This document shows, piece after piece, positions 17,126-25,640 of a DNA stretch of 64,000 nt. The notes under the pieces were generated by a model. It was not told the DNA's origin, made no database searches, and saw nothing but the letters and a program-made list of their open reading frames with translations. The DNA comes from Candidatus Woesearchaeota archaeon (GTDB lineage: Archaea; Nanobdellota; Nanobdellia; Woesearchaeales; GW2011-AR9), in NCBI GenBank assembly GCA_016188115.1, contig JACPIK010000002.1, positions 398,125-462,124 of the forward strand, read 5' to 3'. Every line of letters begins with the position of its first letter. Positions within the stretch are counted from its first letter, which is position 1. Made by a program: the position numbers and the translations under genes.

Positions 17126-18244
17126 TTATTTTTTCCCCACTTTCAACGTGTTAAAGCATTTATGAACTGCGCGTTCTAAATCCCAGTCAGTTTTCTCACT
17201 ACCGATAACTTTCCCAGGCCACTCTACTTTAACCACGACTTGAAATTCACGTTGTTTTCCCGCTTTATTCATCTCTTTAACGTAAACAATAATTTCAAAA
17301 AGCTGATCGATACGACGCTGTAATTTCATTGCTTCGTGTTCACTAATCTTTTGCAAAGCATAGCGTTGATGTTCAGTAAGAGTCACATCTTTAAGACCAA
17401 TGAACTTAACTGCAAAATTCTTCTTCACTTTAAGATTGCTTACCATCTTTAAGACAGTACGTGTAGTCATAAGACCAGAAAACTTACTATCATCTACAAC
17501 GAGCACATCGTGAATTTTGTTCTTAACCATTAATCCAACTGCTTCTTTAACGGTTGCTTTTGCTTTAACTTTTACTAGATCCTGTGTAGTTGCAAAATCA
17601 ACAATAGGTAAAGACCCCATGTTTACCACTTTATATTTAACATCATCAGCAGAGATATACGGATTAAATTTCATCGATACATCCCGCTTATAATTCCAGT
17701 TTAAAGAACGACGAATCAAATCACGAAATGTCACAATACCATATAACTTGCCATCCTCGAAAAGAGGCACATGATCAATTCCTTCTTTGTCCATCAGATT
17801 GATAACTGTTGCCACCTTGTCGTCTTTGGAGACTTTAGGTGTTTTGACTAACTGAAGCGAACCTACCGTAGTCTTAGGTACTTCCGGAAGAGCTACAGTC
17901 GCAGCAGCAACATCTAATGAGTGAATAACACCAACAATTCCTTTTTCTTTCTGTACAGGAAGATAATCAGTATCACTTTCAAAAATCAAACGAGCTGCTT
18001 CAAACAGATTTGCATGATAATCTAAAATAGGTGTGCGAATCACAAAACCACTGACTTTAACAGTAGCAGGATCTACAGTGCTTTTCAATAATTTTTTACG
18101 TTCAATAACACCCATATACTTGTTATTACGAAAAATAAGAGCAGCATGCTTATCAAATTGACGTAACTTTGTAAGAACCTCAGAGAGCATTGTTTCATCC
18201 TGAAACACTAAGAAATCATCTTTAATGAGCGGCGTAATTTCCAT
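17126..18244 (-). CDS. Four-CBS-domain protein with C-terminal ribosome-hibernation (HPF)-like domain
   Basis: Residues 1-270 hold four CBS motifs in two Bateman modules; recognisable pieces are EKGIVGVIHSLDVA, LFEDGKLYGIVTFRDLIRR and VVDDSKFSGLMTTRTVL. CBS pairs bind adenine nucleotides. The last 95 residues (from NFAVKFIGLKDVTLTEHQRY) resemble the HPF/S30AE fold: FEIIVYVKEMNKAGKQREF followed by WDLERAVHKCFNTL. The combination suggests an energy-sensing ribosome hibernation or dimerisation factor of the archaeal type. A GAGGTGG ribosome site precedes the ATG. Repeat copy 2 lies about 110 bases upstream. The ribosome role is inferred from the domain resemblance. Confidence 0.7.
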   Translation of the reverse strand: MEITPLIKDDFLVFQDETMLSEVLTKLRQFDKHAALIFRNNKYMGVIERKKLLKSTVDPATVKVSGFVIRTPILDYHANLFEAARLIFESDTDYLPVQKEKGIVGVIHSLDVAAATVALPEVPKTTVGSLQLVKTPKVSKDDKVATVINLMDKEGIDHVPLFEDGKLYGIVTFRDLIRRSLNWNYKRDVSMKFNPYISADDVKYKVVNMGSLPIVDFATTQDLVKVKAKATVKEAVGLMVKNKIHDVLVVDDSKFSGLMTTRTVLKMVSNLKVKKNFAVKFIGLKDVTLTEHQRYALQKISEHEAMKLQRRIDQLFEIIVYVKEMNKAGKQREFQVVVKVEWPGKVIGSEKTDWDLERAVHKCFNTLKVGKK

Positions 18245-18356
18245 CTCAAAACCACCTCGTTTTATAGTAAGATTGTAGCATTCTTTAGTATTTAAATGTT
18301 CTGGGGAACGAAGATATAGATAAAAATTAAAGATAAAAATTAATAGAGATTTCGTC

Positions 18357-18514
18357 TATAGTCATCCACGTAAATCTTGCCGAGTCGCAAGATCACAAGA
18401 AATGTGAATTTAATCACATTTCTGTGCAGAAATAAAGAATCTTCTTTATTTCTTGCACCGCGGCTGACTATTAGTAAACCAAAGAGATCAGTATGACCTA
18501 ATTGGTTTACTATA
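18357..18514 (+). repeat. Structured double-hairpin repeat, copy 2, expanded
   Basis: It begins TATAGTCATCCACG and ends TTGGTTTACTATA, the reverse orientation of copy 1. Hairpin A is intact. Hairpin B keeps its base (CCACG with CCGCGG) and its ATCTTGC/GCAAGAT arm but has gained two further long arms, AGAAATGTGA/TCACATTTCT and AGAAATAAAGA/TCTTTATTTCT, giving a three-armed cruciform. It occupies a gene-free stretch of about 400 bases between the CBS gene and the Lys-rich protein gene, and no open frame is visible in it. Confidence 0.85.
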
Positions 18515-18646
18515 ATTTATACCTCAAAATTCACATCACGAATTAAGAAACTCAAAACAAAACAATCATTAATACCTCAGTGACCATAGTTAATAAAACC
18601 GAACAAACAGAATACAACAACCTAACCTGAAACAAAGGTATTTTAC

Positions 18647-18952
18647 TTATTTCTTTTTCTTGGATTTAGATCGTTTCTTTGCTAATGCAATTAATTTTGC
18701 AACCTTCGAATCTTTTGATTTTCCACTAGGACCGCGTGATTTTTTTGTAATTATTTTTGTTTTTTGGATACTTCTAGCAGAACGAGAAACAACAACCCGA
18801 GACTTAGCAGGATATTTTTTCACTCTTTTTATAGATTCAACTACTTTTCCCACAACACGTCTTAAACCACTTTTAGATTTTACTTTGAGTACTTCATTCT
18901 TTGGAACGAGTTTCTTAGTTGACTTCGGAGAGAGTTTTTTCGCCTGAACCAT
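18647..18952 (-). CDS. Very basic lysine-rich small protein
   Basis: Starting at the ATG at 18952 (MVQAKKLSPKSTKK) gives about 101 residues with an estimated quarter or more Lys plus Arg. The longer frame from 19006 runs into a structured leader and is rejected. The chain alternates Ser/Lys stretches with short hydrophobic pieces (LRRVVGKVVESIKRV, VAKLIALAKKR) and ends SKKKK. This composition fits a nucleic-acid-compacting or ribosome-associated protein but no fold is recognised. The strikingly long structured region upstream may control it. Confidence 0.55.
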   Translation of the reverse strand: MVQAKKLSPKSTKKLVPKNEVLKVKSKSGLRRVVGKVVESIKRVKKYPAKSRVVVSRSARSIQKTKIITKKSRGPSGKSKDSKVAKLIALAKKRSKSKKKK

Positions 18953-18964
18953 TTTTTCATTAAA

Positions 18965-19185
18965 CAAAATACTGGACTCGGTGAAAAAGCCGCCGTAAAC
19001 CGCCAACAGTTTCTTCTTAACCTATGTTGAGCTTTAACGGTTATCTTCTTCGCGCCATAGACAAGCGGGTATCATGTGTAGGTCTTTGCAGGGAGTTATA
19101 GTCCAGACCCTGTAGTAGTGAGAGCACATGAAAGAGGCTGCCATGGTAGCATCCTTTTCAGGACAACCGAATTGTCCATTAAAAA
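18965..19185. ncRNA. Candidate structured RNA or leader, family not recognised
   Basis: About 220 bases without an open frame, GC-richer than the surroundings and full of complementary segments. On the plus strand CTGGACT (18972) can pair with AGTCCAG (19100), CTATG (19022) with CATAG (about 19055), CAGGG (19089) with CCCTG (about 19108), GGACA (19161) with TTGTCC, and GCTGCCATGGTAGC forms a hairpin. Read on the minus strand it would be the leader of the lysine-rich protein. I compared it mentally with RNase P, SRP, 5S and common riboswitch consensus elements and found no convincing match. Strand is undecided. Confidence 0.4.
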
Positions 19186-19292
19186 GAAAGCAACAATAGA
19201 TTTAAGCTTATGCCACTATTCAAAAGTAGAAATCGAACATATAAAAGATCAATTAAAAACCAATTCTTCTATAAAATGATTCTACAAAAGAA

Positions 19293-20039
19293 TTATTCCC
19301 GAACAGAGAACAATACTTCATCATCTTTCACTTTGTTATAGACGATATCATCATACATATAGACTATCCCCTTCGTTTCAACACGTAAAGGAATACCGAA
19401 ATTATAATCCAAGTGATAAATGCGATCACCATTTACTTTAACAACCCACACTATGCGATCTTTAATTTTACCTTCACTTATTTTCTCTACAGATTCGATT
19501 TCATCAAGCCAATCAAATGGGGAAAAATATCTAAATTCATCTTGACGTAGATCTAAACGATAACCTATTTTATCACAATACCGTTCGCGTTCACAATACC
19601 CCTGACCAGTATGCTTCTCTAAATCGACAATAATAGTATCATAATCCAAATTTTTTAAAACAACCTTGGGAACAGGCATATACACTTTCATAGAAGAACC
19701 TTTACTAAACACATCATACCCTTGATCATTAATACGATAAATATAGGAAGCACTCATCAAATTTTTTCTTTTATCTATTATTTTTGCAACTTCTTTAGGG
19801 ACATTTTTGTTAATAGAACCAAAATTATCAGATAAATTACCATCTGTAACATTTGTCACAGGTTTTACTTCTTTAACTGGAACAATCGTATTTTCAACTT
19901 TTTCCACACCGCGACATAATGTTGCATCACTCACCTTTGCTCCATCTGGACACACATAAAGAAGTTCTTGTGAGCAAGAAACGAGTAAGGACGTAAATAA
20001 AAGTAGTAACGCAACATAACCAACCATCACCTTTTTCAT
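19293..20039 (-). CDS. Secreted lipoprotein, 248 residues, function unknown
   Basis: The signal peptide MKKVMVGYVALLLLFTSLLVSC ends in a lipobox-like VSC. A short Cys module with VCPDGAKVSDATLC follows, then a linker and a beta-rich domain of about 150 residues (SASYIYRINDQGYDVFSKG, FRYFSPFDWLDEIESVEKI, DRIYHLDYNFGIPLRVET). The strand pattern resembles LolA-like or outer-surface carrier folds, but no defining motif is seen. It lies 36 bases downstream of the MnmC-like methyltransferase on the same strand. Confidence 0.6.
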   Translation of the reverse strand: MKKVMVGYVALLLLFTSLLVSCSQELLYVCPDGAKVSDATLCRGVEKVENTIVPVKEVKPVTNVTDGNLSDNFGSINKNVPKEVAKIIDKRKNLMSASYIYRINDQGYDVFSKGSSMKVYMPVPKVVLKNLDYDTIIVDLEKHTGQGYCERERYCDKIGYRLDLRQDEFRYFSPFDWLDEIESVEKISEGKIKDRIVWVVKVNGDRIYHLDYNFGIPLRVETKGIVYMYDDIVYNKVKDDEVLFSVRE

Positions 20040-20074
20040 AGTACAATAAAACCATAACCAGTTAAAAAAGATTT

Positions 20075-20761
20075 CTATTTAGAAGACTTATGAGAATCTA
20101 AGATCCATTTTGTCGCAATCGTACCTGGTCCTCGCCTTCCCACTATCGGACCATCATCATAAAACAAATTTGCTTTACTCATGTTCTCTCGCACAACTCG
20201 CGCGCAAGAATATGTTGCCAAAATCCCCGTCTTCTTCAACACACGATACACTTCACGAAAAATATCCACGGTCCACATATCTGGCTGGGTTTTAGGAGAG
20301 AATGGATCATAAAAAATCGCATCAAAATAATCGTCAGATAAAGTTTTAATCGTCTCACGCGCATCTCCTAAAAGAATTTTCACATGAACATTCCCTTCTG
20401 TAAACTCTAAGACAGAAGGAGTCAACTTATTCTTATAATGAGTATAGAAACTTATTGGGGGCATCATCTCTTTGATTTTCTCAACAATAAGCGGATCATT
20501 TTCTAACCCCACAACCTCGATTTCACATTCAGGATTAGCTTCAAGCGCAATATCAATTGCCATTGCAGAATTATATCCTATCCCAAAAAACGCATCCAAA
20601 ATGACAACTTTCCCAGATTTTGCTTTTTCTGCAATTTTGCAGGGGATAGCATATTTCTTGAGCGCCTCTTCAACCGCCCCTGTTTGAGAATGATAGCTTT
20701 CTCCCACTTCTTCATTAAGAAATGTCTCAGTGTTGTCAGCAGTAGTAATTTTTTTAAGCAT
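20075..20761 (-). CDS. MnmC-like (MnmD-type) tRNA methyltransferase
   Basis: SAM-dependent methyltransferase of the family that finishes the 5-methylaminomethyl group on wobble uridine in bacteria. Features are FLNEEVGESYHSQTGAVEEA near the start, the SAM loop LDAFFGIGYNSAMA (about 52-65), acidic GLENDP, and the catalytic-core block FDAIFYDPFSPKTQPDMW, which matches the DPFxPxxxPxxW signature of MnmD. No oxidase domain is present, so it would act alone on an aminomethyl-uridine or a similar nucleoside. It may be co-transcribed with the lipoprotein downstream. Confidence 0.75.
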   Translation of the reverse strand: MLKKITTADNTETFLNEEVGESYHSQTGAVEEALKKYAIPCKIAEKAKSGKVVILDAFFGIGYNSAMAIDIALEANPECEIEVVGLENDPLIVEKIKEMMPPISFYTHYKNKLTPSVLEFTEGNVHVKILLGDARETIKTLSDDYFDAIFYDPFSPKTQPDMWTVDIFREVYRVLKKTGILATYSCARVVRENMSKANLFYDDGPIVGRRGPGTIATKWILDSHKSSK

Positions 20762-20855
20762 AGTAAGCTAAAAAAGAGAGTAATTTAAAGAATCTTCTAA
20801 AAAATACACACTAGTAAGTATAAGTATGTATAAATGTGCAGCCACGCCCATTTCC

Positions 20856-21500
20856 CTACACTTTCACTGCTCTTCCTTTTCGTACCAACAAATCAGCCAC
20901 TTCAGGATAAATCTCCGTTTCTTCGCCTGCATCAAATGGACCATAATTTTTCAAATCCTTCCAAATAAATTTAGGAGTAGGATGAGTAAACCGAATACGC
21001 ACCGCTTCTCCTTCCGAAACAAAAGGCGCTGCCTCTACCACTTTAGGAGGAGGATTGAAGTAAGAACGATTCGAAGTTAAAAGAGACGGCAGCTGTGCTG
21101 TGAGCAAATTCTGCAGTATGCCACTACGATACTTATCTAAAATACTCAAAATCTGATCATAAAATTCTTTCTCTTCAGGAAGCATCGCGCTAATATCAAT
21201 GATCTCTGAACCAGTTTTACTCTTATTTAATGCAATATCAATAATTTTTTTCTCACGTTTCTCATAAATCTCGCGTAAAATACGCTGAATACTGCGCAAC
21301 TCGTATTCTGTCTTTTCACGATCACCTGCCGCAAAGATATTATCATGCTGACGAGCTTGTTCTAAAATCGCTTTCTTCTCACGCAGATACGTCACAACAT
21401 TAAGATAAAAAGCCCCATCTACTTGCTGAAGATCCTCGCGCTTCTTCTCATTACGCAACATATCGTACAATGTTTCCAGGGTAACTTTAATCTCATCCAT
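20856..21500 (-). CDS. GINS replication complex subunit Gins51
   Basis: Subunit of the GINS complex that, with MCM and Cdc45/GAN, forms the archaeal replicative helicase. The 214-residue chain has a helical A domain (DLQQVDGAFYLNVVTYLREKK; EYELRSIQRILREIYEKREKKI) and a C-terminal small B domain (VRIRFTHPTPKFIW, then DLKNYGPFDAGE and VADLLVRKGRAVKV). The A-then-B order and the YGPF...GE block are typical of the Gins51/Sld5-type archaeal subunit. No paralogous Gins23 is in the window. Confidence 0.85.
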   Translation of the reverse strand: MDEIKVTLETLYDMLRNEKKREDLQQVDGAFYLNVVTYLREKKAILEQARQHDNIFAAGDREKTEYELRSIQRILREIYEKREKKIIDIALNKSKTGSEIIDISAMLPEEKEFYDQILSILDKYRSGILQNLLTAQLPSLLTSNRSYFNPPPKVVEAAPFVSEGEAVRIRFTHPTPKFIWKDLKNYGPFDAGEETEIYPEVADLLVRKGRAVKV

Positions 21501-21625
21501 AGTTCAAACTATTATCCAATGATCTATAACCCCCAAGAACTTGGGGTTAGGCATGCTTTTAAAACTTATTGATAGTTTAAAGATAGTAAGAAAGACTCAT
21601 ATAGTCGAAGACCACTTCATCCAAA

Positions 21626-21862
21626 ATGGATATTACAAAGTATATCTCTAATAATAAAATCACCCTGCGCGCAACCCCCAACGCATCCCAAACCCGTCTA
21701 ATCGAAGAAGATGGCAAACTCAAACTCTACATCAAAGCCGTCCCAGAAGATAACAAAGCCAACAAAGAAATAATCGCTTTCTTCAAGAAAGAATTCAAAC
21801 TCAAAGTAGTAATCGACAAGGGCGAGAAGGGAAGAGATAAAGTGCTTAAAGTGATTAATTGA
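21626..21862 (+). CDS. DUF167 / YggU family protein
   Basis: A 78-residue single-domain protein. Hallmarks are ITLRATPNASQTRLIEEDG at the N-terminus, LKLYIKAVPEDNKANKEII in the middle (the xVxAPPxxGKANxxL block of the family) and VIDKGEKGRDKVLKV at the end (xGxxxRxK). The family is widespread and of uncertain function. A decayed second copy of its C-terminal codons lies about 1 kb downstream at 22829-22909, on the far side of a lipoprotein gene. Confidence 0.85.
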   Translation: MDITKYISNNKITLRATPNASQTRLIEEDGKLKLYIKAVPEDNKANKEIIAFFKKEFKLKVVIDKGEKGRDKVLKVIN

Positions 21863-21939
21863 CGATAACTGTAAATTCATTAGAACATATACGTGTGCGA
21901 TTGAAAAAGTGCAACAAAGGAGATAGGTAAAATTTTACT

Positions 21940-22752
21940 TTAACAACTGCATCCATAAGGACCTTGAGCGCATTTTACACAGGAGTTATAAGAACATCTT
22001 CTGCAGCCCGAACAATCTGCACTAGTTCTACATTCAACATCCACACAAGTTCCATCACTACAAATTTGTTCGTCATCACAGTCCTGATTTGAATTACAAG
22101 AACCAATATCATCAGAACTCCCATCAGCACAATCTACATAACAGGTCTCACTTGTTTCATCAGTATCACAAACATCATTTCCACAAACAGTAGTAACAAT
22201 AGTTTGTTCACTACAATCATTTGGACACGAGTTTTCTGACTCCAAAACGTCGCAATTGTTATCTCCACAAGAAGGCTTTGTTATTTCTCTAGCTGACCCA
22301 ACATTCACTTCTAAACGCGTTTTGCCTGTTTCTTTGCCTGAACTATCAACAGCATAAACGATAAGTTCATGTAAACCTTCACTAACCGTGATAAGCTCCC
22401 AGCTGTTTGAACAGCTCCTTAGCATGCCACATTCAAAAAACCCGGGACTCACATAATTTGAAAAAGAGTTCGAAGATTCCCAAATAAGATGCTTAAGCCC
22501 TTTATCATCTTCTGCTTTGATGGTTAATGTGAATGCATCGCCTAATGATGGATTAGAAGGACTAACAACCGTTGTAATTGTCGGATATTGATCATCAATC
22601 ATTGCTTCAATTTCACCCTGTCCAGAATCTGAATCCCCCGGTTCATTAGAACTTGATGCAGCGGCATCATCTGCTATTTTTTGCTCGATACAACCACTAA
22701 CCAAAATAACGGACATCAAAATAAACATCAACAACTTTTTTTGAATTTCCAT
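21940..22752 (-). CDS. Cys-rich surface lipoprotein
   Basis: The signal peptide ends VILVSGC, a clear lipobox. A beta-sandwich-like domain follows (PTITTVVSPSNPSLGDAFTL, HELIVYAVDSSGKETG), then two CGDNxCDxxE...CPNDC-type modules and a Cys-rich tail ending GPYGCSC. Such calcium-binding-like Cys modules are frequent in DPANN surface proteins. The gene is on the opposite strand between an intact DUF167 gene and a DUF167 3'-end remnant, so it sits inside a rearrangement footprint. Confidence 0.7.
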   Translation of the reverse strand: MEIQKKLLMFILMSVILVSGCIEQKIADDAAASSSNEPGDSDSGQGEIEAMIDDQYPTITTVVSPSNPSLGDAFTLTIKAEDDKGLKHLIWESSNSFSNYVSPGFFECGMLRSCSNSWELITVSEGLHELIVYAVDSSGKETGKTRLEVNVGSAREITKPSCGDNNCDVLESENSCPNDCSEQTIVTTVCGNDVCDTDETSETCYVDCADGSSDDIGSCNSNQDCDDEQICSDGTCVDVECRTSADCSGCRRCSYNSCVKCAQGPYGCSC

Positions 22753-22828
22753 TTTGTTCTGTTAAAATTAAAGATATTTGATTATTTAAATTGATCTATT
22801 TTCTGTTAGAAATATCTCCTAAAAGATC

Positions 22829-22909
22829 TTTAAACCTAGAATATTTGGCTTAAAAGTATTGATAGAGAAAGGCGAGAAAGGAAGAGATAAAGTGTTGAAA
22901 ATCATATAG
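22829..22909 (+). pseudogene. Remnant of a second DUF167 gene (3' end only)
   Basis: The frame reads LKVLIEKGEKGRDKVLKII then a TAG stop, against LKVVIDKGEKGRDKVLKVI at the end of the intact DUF167 gene at 21626-21862. The nucleotide match is strong over about 35 bases around GGCGAGAAAGGAAGAGATAA and fades upstream, where FKPRIFG still resembles the family. There is no start codon or complete domain. It is a relic of a duplicated or replaced gene. Confidence 0.8.
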
Positions 22910-22914
22910 GAAAA

Positions 22915-23463
22915 CTACTTTTTAATTTTCAGAAATTGAATATAATCTTTAATTCGTTGTTTTGTCGCAGGAAAACTAAGCTCATCAAAATTGATTTTGT
23001 CCAACGCTACCCATTTTAACTCTGCAGCATCATCCCCTGCTGTGATAGTTTTTAGGTCACGATCGCTGACGTGAATGATAAAGCAAGCTGAAAGATACCG
23101 TTTTATCACACCTTTGTAATCATAATCACCAACATAGGACTTAAAGTATGTAAACTTCTTAACATCAAGATTAGCTTCCTCTTTCATTTCACGTTTTAAA
23201 GCATCCTCAAGAGTCTCAATATCATCGGCAAACCCTGCAGGAACGTCCCACGTACCTTTGCAGGGATCTCGTGCTCTTTTAATCAATAACAGTTCATATT
23301 TAGAATTAAAAATCAGCGCGCTTGCAGAAGGTTTAGAAGCTATGTAATATCGATAAGCACAATGAGTACATTGCTTCACAACGTTTGAAACTGTTTCAAA
23401 ATCAGACCCGCAGACCATGCAAAACTTGAATGCATCTCGTTCATAAGAGGAAGTAGTAACCAT
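22915..23463 (-). CDS. NUDIX hydrolase with N-terminal zinc ribbon
   Basis: An N-terminal zinc ribbon (FCMVCGSDF ... QCTHCAYRYY) is followed by a NUDIX domain. The Nudix box is GFADDIETLEDALKREMKEE, with the REMKEE metal-binding glutamates. The layout matches NADH pyrophosphatase-like and related NUDIX proteins that remove oxidised or toxic nucleotides, though the NADH-specific motif after the box is not evident. It has 182 residues and stands alone on the minus strand, starting about 90 bases from the divergent dCTP deaminase gene. Confidence 0.85.
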   Translation of the reverse strand: MVTTSSYERDAFKFCMVCGSDFETVSNVVKQCTHCAYRYYIASKPSASALIFNSKYELLLIKRARDPCKGTWDVPAGFADDIETLEDALKREMKEEANLDVKKFTYFKSYVGDYDYKGVIKRYLSACFIIHVSDRDLKTITAGDDAAELKWVALDKINFDELSFPATKQRIKDYIQFLKIKK

Positions 23464-23554
23464 ATTATTTCAACTTATGCTATTATGCCAAATCAAATTA
23501 TTTAAACCTTTCACAACCTAAATCTATTTATACATCCTCCGCACCAAAACCCAC

Positions 23555-24691
23555 ATGGAAAAGAGAGGTCGATGTTTAGCGTCTCAAGAAATTAGAGAAT
23601 TAATCAACAAGGGAAAACTTATCGGCAATTCCATCTCTCCTTCTCAAATTCAACCTTCATCTTTTGACACCACAATTGGTAATGAAGTCTACATTCTTGA
23701 TACAGAAACAGAAGGAATTTTTCGTCCCCATAAAGATGAAAGTGTCTACCGCGTTCTTCTTAGAATGGGTGAACGTCAACGCTATAAAGCAGACATCAGC
23801 AATGGATTTGAAATAAAAAAGGGGTTTACCTATCTTTTTCCTCTGCGTGAACGTGTTGTGCTTGAACAAGGAGAATATATTCGTTCCTCAACCAAAAGTA
23901 GTTATGGTCGGCTCTTCATCAACGCGCGCATGCTTGCAGATTATAACCCTAGCTTTAACGAGATCACAGACCACAGTAAAACCAATACCGAACTCTCACT
24001 CTGGCTTCTCGTTCAACCACTAACATTCAATTTAATTGTCTACCCTGGTCTTGCCATTAATCAACTTCGTTTTTTTGCTGGTCATGACGCGCAACTTCTT
24101 CCCTCCGAAATTCTCAAAGAATTTAATCTAAATCCGTTACTCTGTCAACGAAATCATGCAGGAATTCTTGAACCAGTAAAACCCCTTGTCACTGACAGCC
24201 TCCAAATTCATCTTGATATATCTGGACGCAATGAAAAAGGTATAGTAGGATTGCGTGCACGACATAACCCTAATCCTCTGGATCTACGTAAAATGGGAGA
24301 ATATGAAGTCGAACATTACTTTGAAGCCCTGCTCAAAGATGATAAACCCATCCGCATTGTCAAAGGAGAGCATTATCTTTTTGCATCTAAAGAAATTCTC
24401 ACCATCCCTACCCATCTTAGCTCTGAAGTCAAAGCCTACTCCGATGTTGGTCTAAGCGGACCACTTCATTTCGCTGGATTTATTGATAGTGGATTTCAAG
24501 GAGATTTAGTCTTTGAAGTGCGATCTGATGAAGTTTCCAGTATGTTGCTTGAAGACGGCATGCCTATTAGCAAACTTGATTTTTTCTTTAACGAAAAGCC
24601 AGATATAATTTATGGACAGTCCGGACTAGGATCAAATTATCAAGGACAAACTGGACCAAAACCTGCAAAATTCTTTAAGCGAAATTGGTAG
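23555..24691 (+). CDS. Two-domain dCTP deaminase-like protein
   Basis: Member of the dUTPase/dCTP deaminase superfamily, in the long form with two jelly-roll domains in one chain (378 residues; single-domain Dcd is about 190). The N-terminal domain has IQPSSFDTTIGNEVYIL (the QPxSxDxxL strand) and YIRSSTKSSYGRLFINA (the R-S/S-GR active-site loop). The second has QIHLDISGRNEKGIVGLRA and SDVGLSGPLHFAGFIDSGFQG, the glycine-rich DxGFxG loop. It would convert dCTP to dUMP or dUTP for thymidylate synthesis. A TATA-like TTTATACATC lies about 30 bases upstream. Confidence 0.8.
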   Translation: MEKRGRCLASQEIRELINKGKLIGNSISPSQIQPSSFDTTIGNEVYILDTETEGIFRPHKDESVYRVLLRMGERQRYKADISNGFEIKKGFTYLFPLRERVVLEQGEYIRSSTKSSYGRLFINARMLADYNPSFNEITDHSKTNTELSLWLLVQPLTFNLIVYPGLAINQLRFFAGHDAQLLPSEILKEFNLNPLLCQRNHAGILEPVKPLVTDSLQIHLDISGRNEKGIVGLRARHNPNPLDLRKMGEYEVEHYFEALLKDDKPIRIVKGEHYLFASKEILTIPTHLSSEVKAYSDVGLSGPLHFAGFIDSGFQGDLVFEVRSDEVSSMLLEDGMPISKLDFFFNEKPDIIYGQSGLGSNYQGQTGPKPAKFFKRNW

Positions 24692-24747
24692 TACATAAAT
24701 TAACAGCCAGTAACAGATCCATGATGTTTCAATTTTGTAGTAGTGAA

Positions 24748-24767
24748 TTTTATAAATTACTTCTTTT
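24748..24767 (+). promoter_or_regulatory. TATA promoter identical to that of tRNA-Leu
   Basis: TTTTATAAATTACTTCTTTT lies 12-31 bases before the ATG at 24779. The identical 20-mer precedes tRNA-Leu at 54569-54588, also about 15 bases before the gene. The spacing puts transcription start at the ATG, so this gene is probably leaderless. Confidence 0.6.
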
Positions 24768-24778
24768 ATTTAATCTAA

Positions 24779-25564
24779 ATGCAAGGCACTATTTGGCTTC
24801 GTTTAACTAATATCAGAGATCTTGCCGAAAAGATCAATACTGATTCAGGAAATAATCTAGATACCAGATTAGTAACACAAGTACTTAACGCAGTAACTGC
24901 TCAACCAATTCCTGTTGATGGAGAAAGAGGATATACAACACTGCTCCACACCCTTGCAGACTGTTCACAAGGCGCACTTACACCACAACGTCTCGATAGC
25001 ATACTCTGCGAAGATGCACAAATACCTCCATTTCTCTTTGATTCCCTTAAAGTTCATCAAGATATTTATGCACAATTTTGCAGCAATTTCAATAGAAAGT
25101 ATTTAGGAGAAGATACAACACAATATGACACCCACGAAAAACAACGAATGAGTCCTGCATTACGACATTATTTTCTAAGTAGAGTCCTGTATGGGGAATA
25201 TTGTAGCGAGGGAAGAGTCTACGCAGACACAAGATCTAACCAAGTACGCATAGTAAAAGCTATCACTGCATATACCTCGTTTCATCCATCTGAAAATGCT
25301 GCTTTGTTTGCTCCAGTCGATAAAGAAGCACTCAGACGTATTCGATTTCTACTCGAACACACACAGTTTGACAAACCAAATGGATTATATCACATTCTCT
25401 CACGATTAATGCCACCAAATGAACTTACCCTAGCAATACAACCCACCGAACTTGAAGACGATTTTTTTACACCAGAAAAAAGAACCGGATTCGTAGGTGT
25501 CGCATTTGATACACTAGTAAAACCAGCAGTGATCACACGAATGAATAAACTCTATCAAATCTAG
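24779..25564 (+). CDS. Hypothetical protein, 261 residues
   Basis: A soluble, mostly helical protein (IRDLAEKINTDSGNNL, LVTQVLNAVTAQPI, ALRHYFLSRVLYGEYCSEG). No signal peptide, membrane segment or known motif recognised. A clear TATA box immediately upstream and the adjacent start support coding. It stands alone between the dCTP deaminase and a membrane hydrolase on the same strand. Confidence 0.55.
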   Translation: MQGTIWLRLTNIRDLAEKINTDSGNNLDTRLVTQVLNAVTAQPIPVDGERGYTTLLHTLADCSQGALTPQRLDSILCEDAQIPPFLFDSLKVHQDIYAQFCSNFNRKYLGEDTTQYDTHEKQRMSPALRHYFLSRVLYGEYCSEGRVYADTRSNQVRIVKAITAYTSFHPSENAALFAPVDKEALRRIRFLLEHTQFDKPNGLYHILSRLMPPNELTLAIQPTELEDDFFTPEKRTGFVGVAFDTLVKPAVITRMNKLYQI

Positions 25565-25640
25565 ATTGGACATAGAATAACCAATTCATTTTAAGCCCCA
25601 ATTCCATCACCTTTTTAACCACCCACAATCTCACACAATC

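Noticed and set aside
18953-19006. Longer N-terminus of the Lys-rich protein (from 19006)
   Set aside because: The extra 18 codons run through the structured leader and have no ribosome site; the ATG at 18952 is adjacent to the basic region.
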